From Guillardia theta CCMP2712 (Eukaryota > Cryptophyceae > Pyrenomonadales > Geminigeraceae), in assembly GCF_000315625.1 (NCBI RefSeq), contig NW_005434616.1, forward strand, positions 1 through 64,000: a stretch of 64,000 nucleotides of DNA, read 5' to 3'. The notes under the pieces are model-generated. The model was given only the letters and a program-made list of their open reading frames with translations, was not told where the DNA came from and made no database searches. Shown piece after piece: positions 59,100-64,000 of this stretch (position 1 is the first letter of the stretch; every line of letters begins with the position of its first letter). The position numbers and the translations under genes are program-made.

Positions 59100-60144
59100 G
59101 GCTCGAGCATGAAAGGTGTCCACACTCCGATTTCCTCGCAACCTTCTCACCATCTTCCTGCAGTACTCGACTGCATCTTTGATGACCTTCCATGGACTCA
59201 GACCCAGAGACCGATCTCCTTTTCTGAGCGCAACAACAGGCTCCTGCTGCTGCGACGGAGGAATGGAATATGGGGGGAGGGGGGGAGGCTAGAGGATAGG
59301 GAGTGCTTCACCCCGACTTCCTCTAGCCGCAAGAAATGGGTCCTGATGGGGCCAAACATGACGGCGCCACCAGCTGGGCTACCGATAGGTGGAATGGAAA
59401 CGTGGGTCCCCTACGGTGAGCGGAACCAGCCTCCGGAGAAGATGGCGACTGATAAAGAGCAGGTTCCATCGAAAGTTTGACAGAGGATGTTCCCAACTTC
59501 TCGCCGGAGGGCACCGTGAACTCGGTACTCCGTGCTTGATGTATGTCGTGCCTGGACGACTGACTTTATGTCATGTTTCCTTCGAATCTCTCCGGATCAG
59601 TGGCTGGAAGCTCTTGCGGGTAGTTTGTCGTCTTCCTTGGATACGCACGGGGGGTTGACTTGTGCAACAGAGGCAGGAAATCTGGACGGCGTGTCAAAGA
59701 ACTTCACGTTGCTAAGAGATCTGTTGAATTCTACAGGCAGCTGATCTGTCGACGCATCAAGGCCTGACGGGATTCCAGGTGCTCTTGGACTCCTTGGACA
59801 TGGATTCATCGACCCACCCCTTGTGGGCTTTCCCCCCGAGTTCCTGCGAAAGTTTCCCCAGCTGAGAGCAGCAATTGAACAGCAGCAGCTGGCGGCTGCA
59901 AGAGAAGGCACGCATATCTACCAAGGGTTGTTCAATGGGCCCTCGAGGATCAAGGTCAGCGCTTGGTGGTGGTGGTGGTGGTGGTGGTGGTGGTGGTGGT
60001 GATCTTGGCGGTGCTTGACTGCCTTGTTAGGCTCTTGAAAATCTCAGGATGGAGTTGCAGCTGTCAGATCAGATCTTGGATGAGAGCTTGGCGACCTCGA
60101 AGGAGCTTCTGCAGCTGTTCTCCAACCTCACCAGCGCTGCCTGA
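59100..60144 (+). CDS. Unknown multi-exon gene
   Basis: Coding-looking exons: MKGVHTPISSQPSHHLPAVL (59109), ILPIGGMETWVPYGERNQ region near 59385, DQWLEALAGSLSSSLDTHGG (59602), LDGVSKNFTLLRDLLNSTG (59685-59741), DGIPGALGLLGHGFIDPPLV (59766), FLRKFPQLRAAIEQQQLAAA, then across an intron with a (GGT)n run (59964-60000) ALENLRMELQLSDQILDESL and LFSNLTSAA-stop (60142-60144). The C-terminal part is helical. I recognise no family. The N-terminus may connect to the preceding gene. Confidence 0.45.
59964..60001 (+). repeat. (GGT)n microsatellite inside an intron
   Basis: About twelve GGT triplets between the donor GTCAGC (59956) and an acceptor CTTGTTAG (about 60030). It reads as poly-Trp if not spliced, which argues that it is intronic. 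Confidence 0.85.
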
Positions 60145-60741
60145 CCACACTCGGTCTGTTAACGCTGTAGGTCCCGTGTACGTATTGTATCAAAGTAATG
60201 TCAAGGTTTGAACTCGTGTGGACGCTCCTTCTAGTGCGATCTGCTCTCATTCTTGAGCTCATCTCACCCAGGCCTGTAGTGCAGCTCTTCCTCTCTGCAA
60301 CCCTCCATCTATCTCTCTATGTATCAGTCAGTCAGTCAGTCAGTCAGTCAGTCAGTCAGTCAGTCAGTCAGTATGTGCGTATGCCTGCCTTCCTGCCTTC
60401 CTGTCTCCCTGTCTCCCTCAAGCTCTCATAGTCTCCCGCGAGTTTGCGCTCGCTCGTTTTTCACCTTTATTGACTGAAAAAGAAAGGCAAACCGGAGCAA
60501 ACAAAGGAGGACGATAATATTAGTCACATGGTTGAGTAATCAAGAAGTGGGGAATGTCGGGTCGCATCACAAACATGGCGGTGCAAGGAGTGAAGATTTG
60601 AGAGGAAGAGACGCAGAGAGGTAGAGAAGTAGAGAAGTAGAGCAGAAGAAGATGCAGGGAGACAGAGGAAGAGGAATGGAGGCAGGAAGGAGGAGGAGGG
60701 AGGAAGGAGGAGGTAGGACGACGGGCACGTTGCGAAAAACA
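60145..60741. other. Intergenic with simple repeats
   Basis: Contains the (TCAG)n tract and purine-rich GAGGAAG sequence at 60600-60720 whose ORFs are low-complexity. No gene supported until ATG 60742. Confidence 0.5.
60323..60372. repeat. (TCAG)n microsatellite
   Basis: About twelve tandem TCAG units, perfect over nearly 50 bases. Confidence 0.95.
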
Positions 60742-61440
60742 ATGCAGAGAACATTCCATGGAAGCATTCTTTCGAGTCTCATGCTCATGCTCTCCCTTCG
60801 CCAAACCACATTCGTTGCTTCATCCAAGTGTTATGGGCTTGCCTTTTCTCCCTCGCTATGGCGGGTGCAGTCAAGCCGCAGCAGGCTGACTTGTTCCTTC
60901 GACTCGCGGCTATGTTTGAAAATGTCCCCCAACAACGCAACAACGCCGACGTCCGAGCAGGATCCAGCGGAATTCGATGTGGCTGCACGCATCGCAGCAG
61001 CAGCAGCCAAGATTGCTGCAAAGGAAGAAGAGATCTACAACAGAAACATCGGTCAGAACTTCCGACGTTATGATCCCTTTCATAGAGCCATCCTGGAGAA
61101 AGTGGTAACTCAATGCTGCAGTTCCCCTCAAGTCCTTCACTGACAAGGATTCTGCTGCACAGGGCGAGAAGATGGGACCGGTGGATTTGAAGGAGATCGA
61201 AGAGCTCGAGCTCGACACTCCAGTGAACTTGCCGCAAATTCAGGATGCACCAACAGTCCCGACCTCGCAAGGCAGGGGTGGAAGGTTCAGCTCTGACAGG
61301 AAGAAGATTGAGAAGAAATACTATGAGCCCCCTCTCAATGCAAAGAAGGCAAGGAGACACTTCAGATACAAAGTCCGTGGAGGAGACTTGTTCGTCAAAG
61401 TGATCCTGACTGGAAAGGACTGTAAGATGCAGTCCAGTTT
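60742..61440 (+). CDS. Unknown protein with organelle-type leader
   Basis: ATG 60742 opens MQRTFHGSILSSLMLMLSLR followed by TTFVASSKCYGLAFSPSLW, a hydrophobic then Ser/Arg-rich leader that could be a bipartite plastid presequence (AFSPS). The mature part begins MSPNNATTPTSEQDPAEFDV, then helix AARIAAAAAKIAAKEEEIYN and NIGQNFRRYDPFHRAILEK. A roughly 60-nt intron follows, then GPVDLKEIEELELDTPVNLP and a basic stretch NAKKARRHFRYKVRGGDLFV. No family recognised. It may be the 5' part of the fructosamine-kinase-like gene downstream, since FRYKVRGGDLFVKV resembles the Lys-bearing strand of that fold; I could not resolve the exons at 61440-61855. Confidence 0.5.
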
Positions 61441-61659
61441 GGCCTGCCTTTTTGTAACCTTTCCATTTCGGGCCTGCCTTCAGTTCAAAAGTCGTATAGG
61501 CCGAGGTGGTTGTATTGTATCAATCTACCTGATCATTCTCACTCTTCCACTGTAGCGATGGGACAGAATTTGACTTCTTGAGTGCTGGTGGTGGCGGAAA
61601 CAACAACTTCATGGTACACTAGTTTGCGATATTGGAGTTCAACAAGTATAAGGTTGTTT

Positions 61660-63633
61660 CATCAGGATTCTCTTATCAATGAGTCAAACGAGCCTGGGGG
61701 TCTTGTTCTTGATATTCCCAAAGAGCTGCAATCGATCATAGGTGGAAGAGCGTCTTCCAAGCTGACTGTGTTGAGATTTTTCTTCAGCTGGTGCTGGCAG
61801 TTCAGCAGTCGAGAAGAAACGGCCATACCCGTTTGATTACTACGAAGGAGAGCAGGTGACTTGCAAATGTTCAGATCCCCTTACTGCCCTGGTTTGACGA
61901 GCTTACACCTGTTGGACATTGAACAGGAATCGTTGAGAGACATCAGAATGTTCAAATCGGTCATATATCCTCAAATCGTTGCTGCATGGCTCAAAGTTGA
62001 AACCTCCGCAGATTCCAGTTCCTGCACCTCTTGTAGCAGGAGACCTGTGGGATGATGAATACATACGGAATATGAGATCTGTCAACAAGAACGTGAGATA
62101 TCTCTCCATCACTTTCAAACGTTTTGTTATGATTCGCTGCTAGGTATCAGAGCTCGTTTCAGGGGGATATGGAGTTCTGGAGTGGGTGGAGATGAAACGG
62201 GTATGAACATTCATGATGTGAATCTCCGAGACTGACATGCCGGTTTGCATCAGAGCATCACCCCCAACCTTGTTGGAAGAGTCGCTGAGCAGGCATAGAA
62301 TTGTGAATGGCAAGGAAGTGGAATTTGATGATATTGCCTCCAGCTTGCGGCCCTTCACTTGAACTCCTTGGAGAAATCAAGAAATCATGGATATCACATG
62401 GACACCTTCCTTGGGCAGCGTAGACAGAGAAACAGCGAAATGAAGGTTTCTGAGGCATGGAGCAATTTCACTTTGACTCATGTGAGCTTAGGACTTCCTT
62501 GAGTTTTTTGCGGAAAAAAGATTGGAACCAGAAATCCGTGATGCATCAGCAGCGAAAGAAAGAGTGGATCGGTCTCCCTCCAAGTCTGAAATCTTTGGAA
62601 TTGACTTGCTCTCAGCTCTGCCGAGTACAGTGACAATATCCGAGATAAGATTGGATTCTTTGGAAACAAGGTCAGTAAGATAAATTTCATCTAATCATCT
62701 TTAAGTGTTCGAAAAAGATACTGGAGCGATTAGTCGATAGCCATGTGTGGAGAGAAATCTTTGCGCCAGTGCTTGAATCAAGTCCTTCGATGTTGCACGG
62801 AGACATCTGGTTGGGAAATATTGCTGTAAGAAGTCAATCAGCTCAGAGAGCCACTAGATTCTCACACTTCGTTGCAGGAAAAAGGCGACAAGACAGAATT
62901 TGTTTTCGGACCTGCCAGTTGGCATGGGCCAGCTGAGTTCGATCTTGTACGCGGATCGTAATTTTCTACTTGTGATTGATCTCTCCGCAGTCGGTAGGGG
63001 AAACTTTTGGAATGCCTCAAAGGTTCTTCGAAGGTTACCATCACTATAACCCAAGGCTGGAAGGGTACTCCCTTGCTCTTGCGAAAGTTTGGCAGCAAGT
63101 TGATTTTTACTTTTCAATTAGGTACGAGATGAGGATGAAAGTGTACAAGCTTTATCACCTCTTGAACCATCTCAATCAGCCCTCGGATTACAAGTACAAC
63201 TTCAACATCGCGCGTGAGCCACTGTAAGTGACCGCACAATCGAAGTTTGCTAGAGCAAGAGTAATGCCTCATAGGTTCGAATATCGGCCCGACAATCTCC
63301 TAGGAGGAAGGACCTTGACAAACTTCAACAGTCAAGGGGTATCGCATCAACTCTACTGCAAGTGTCGGTCGGGTCACCTTACTCTTGCAGGTTCTGAATC
63401 CTGGGAAACATCAATACCGGTCAGAGATGGAGATGATCACTCGTGGAGGGTGGTTCGACCCAGAGGTCGCCTTGCTCCTTTGACATCTGACATGCTCTGA
63501 ACTTTAGCTGCAGTTTTATCTCAAAGAAGTTATGGGCCTCATCTATGAGATTCGCGACGTCCACCCCCCGCAGCAACAAGGGCAGATCTTCAAATTTTGG
63601 GGCAAAGCCAAGAAGCCCTCGAGGGGGTTTTGA
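61660..63633 (+). CDS. Fructosamine-3-kinase-like protein with C-terminal extension
   Basis: Fructosamine kinases phosphorylate ketoamine adducts to trigger their removal. In order: PPQIPVPAPLVAGDLWDDEY (about 62000), GGYGVLEWVEMKRSI, a 51-nt intron starting with GC (62293-62343), then LAALHLNSLEKSRNHGYHMD-TFLGQ (family pattern F-G-F-H-x-D-x-x-x-G), FFAEKRLEPEIRDASA, the catalytic MLHGDIWLGNIA (HGD motif, about 62790-62825), FGPAGWHGPAEFDL, VGETFGMPQRFFEGYHHYNP and VYKLYHLLNHLN. After NIAREPL a GTAAGT donor opens a further set of exons (FEYRPDNLLGGRTLTNFN; RSEMEMITRGGWFDPE; LQFYLKEVMGLIYEIRDV) ending at TGA 63631-63633. This extension is not part of known fructosamine kinases and could instead be a separate gene. 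The N-terminal lobe exons before 61990 are unresolved. Confidence 0.72.
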
Positions 63634-63717
63634 TCAGTTGCGACTGCACATGTAGGAAATTTCTATGAGAGATGATCAGGGAGGTTGTATGAAAGCGACC
63701 CTGTCTCTGTCTTGCTT

Positions 63718-64000
63718 TCATGTTTCCATAACATTCTGCAGTCTTGCATAGATGATGAATTCAATGTTCCCGTTGGGCCCTGTAATGGGACTCTGAGTGA
63801 TCCCTTGCACCTTGTCATTCCTTGTCAAGCGCGATCTCGCTTGCTGATACGTCAAGGACGTTACCTCCCATCCAACCGATTTCAACCACGAAGAGACTTC
63901 GGAGCAAACCCTCTCGTGCACTTTCCCGTCACGCACAACTTCCAAGAGCACGTGAGTGGAGAGCGCAAGATCGCAAGATTCAACCTCCAGTCCCCGATTC
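63718..64000 (-). CDS. TlyA/FtsJ-type rRNA 2'-O-methyltransferase, C-terminal part
   Basis: Only the 3' end lies in the window; the gene continues beyond 64000. The exon reads VLLEVVRDGKVHERVCSEVS then SWLKSVGWE, a 54-nt intron whose removal gives VQGITQSPITGPNGNIEFII-YARL, and a stop at 63718-63720. The S-P-I-x-G-P-x-G-N-x-E-F ending is characteristic of the TlyA branch of RNA 2'-O-ribose methyltransferases (S4 domain plus Rossmann fold), which act on rRNA; the older hemolysin label is historical. In this organism an organelle ribosome is the likely substrate, but no leader is visible here. Confidence 0.78.
   Translation of the reverse strand, partial: NRGLEVESCDLALSTHVLLEVVRDGKVHERVCSEVSSWLKSVGWEVTSLTYQQARSRLTRNDKVQGITQSPITGPNGNIEFIIYARLQNVMET

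Overview
The window is nuclear DNA from a eukaryote, most likely a unicellular alga with a complex (secondary, red-derived) plastid such as a cryptophyte. Three things point there. Most genes are cut by very short spliceosomal introns, usually 43-51 nt, with GT-AG ends. Several N-termini look like signal peptide plus transit-like leader, the best being trigger factor with a signal-peptide-like core followed by Phe. One gene carries an HTH segment ending in IRDIWNRRSW, a family I remember as expanded in algal protists. The species assignment is inference; Guillardia theta would fit. A run of 100 N at 17051-17150 is a scaffold gap.

Layout. 0.6-1.9 kb: an unresolved minus-strand gene. 2.3-4.8 kb: plastid trigger factor. 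4.9-5.7 kb: minisatellites, including eight perfect 29-bp units that run into the next gene. 5.7-6.8 kb: a GGQ-domain class I release-factor homologue. 7.1-8.4 kb (minus): LETM1-like protein. 8.7-11.1 kb: carnosine N-methyltransferase-like (N2227) enzyme. 12.1-12.8 kb: a small acidic unknown. 13.3-15.2 kb (minus): cyclic-nucleotide-binding-domain protein. 15.6-16.4 kb (minus): an unknown with an acylation-type N-terminus. 18.1-19.2 kb (minus): a membrane-anchored coiled-coil protein. 20.9-21.7 kb: HTH protein. 21.9-25.5 kb (minus): long coiled-coil protein.

26.9-42.9 kb: one giant gene whose three exons join in frame into a predicted 5254-residue receptor-like protein. It has a signal peptide, about 10 IPT/TIG modules, about 25 filamin-type repeats, a REJ/PKD-like region, a GPS motif, five predicted membrane segments and a cytosolic EF-hand. 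It resembles polycystin-1 but has no recognisable PLAT domain and no channel-type segments. It is AT-richer and far poorer in introns than its neighbours.

45.1-51.8 kb (minus): a large secreted repeat protein, divergent from a SAM-PDZ adaptor gene (51.9-53.4 kb) across only 65 bp. 53.9-55.1 kb: a small membrane protein and a PlsC-type acyltransferase. 55.4-57.2 kb (minus): a membrane-anchored alpha/beta hydrolase. 57.4-60.1 kb: a probable beta-helix secreted protein and an unknown. 60.7-63.6 kb: an unknown gene and a fructosamine-kinase-like gene. 63.7 kb to the window end (minus): the C-terminus of a TlyA/FtsJ-type rRNA methyltransferase.

The genes do not form a pathway. Exon boundaries were worked out by hand from splice signals and frame, so family calls are firmer than exact ends.
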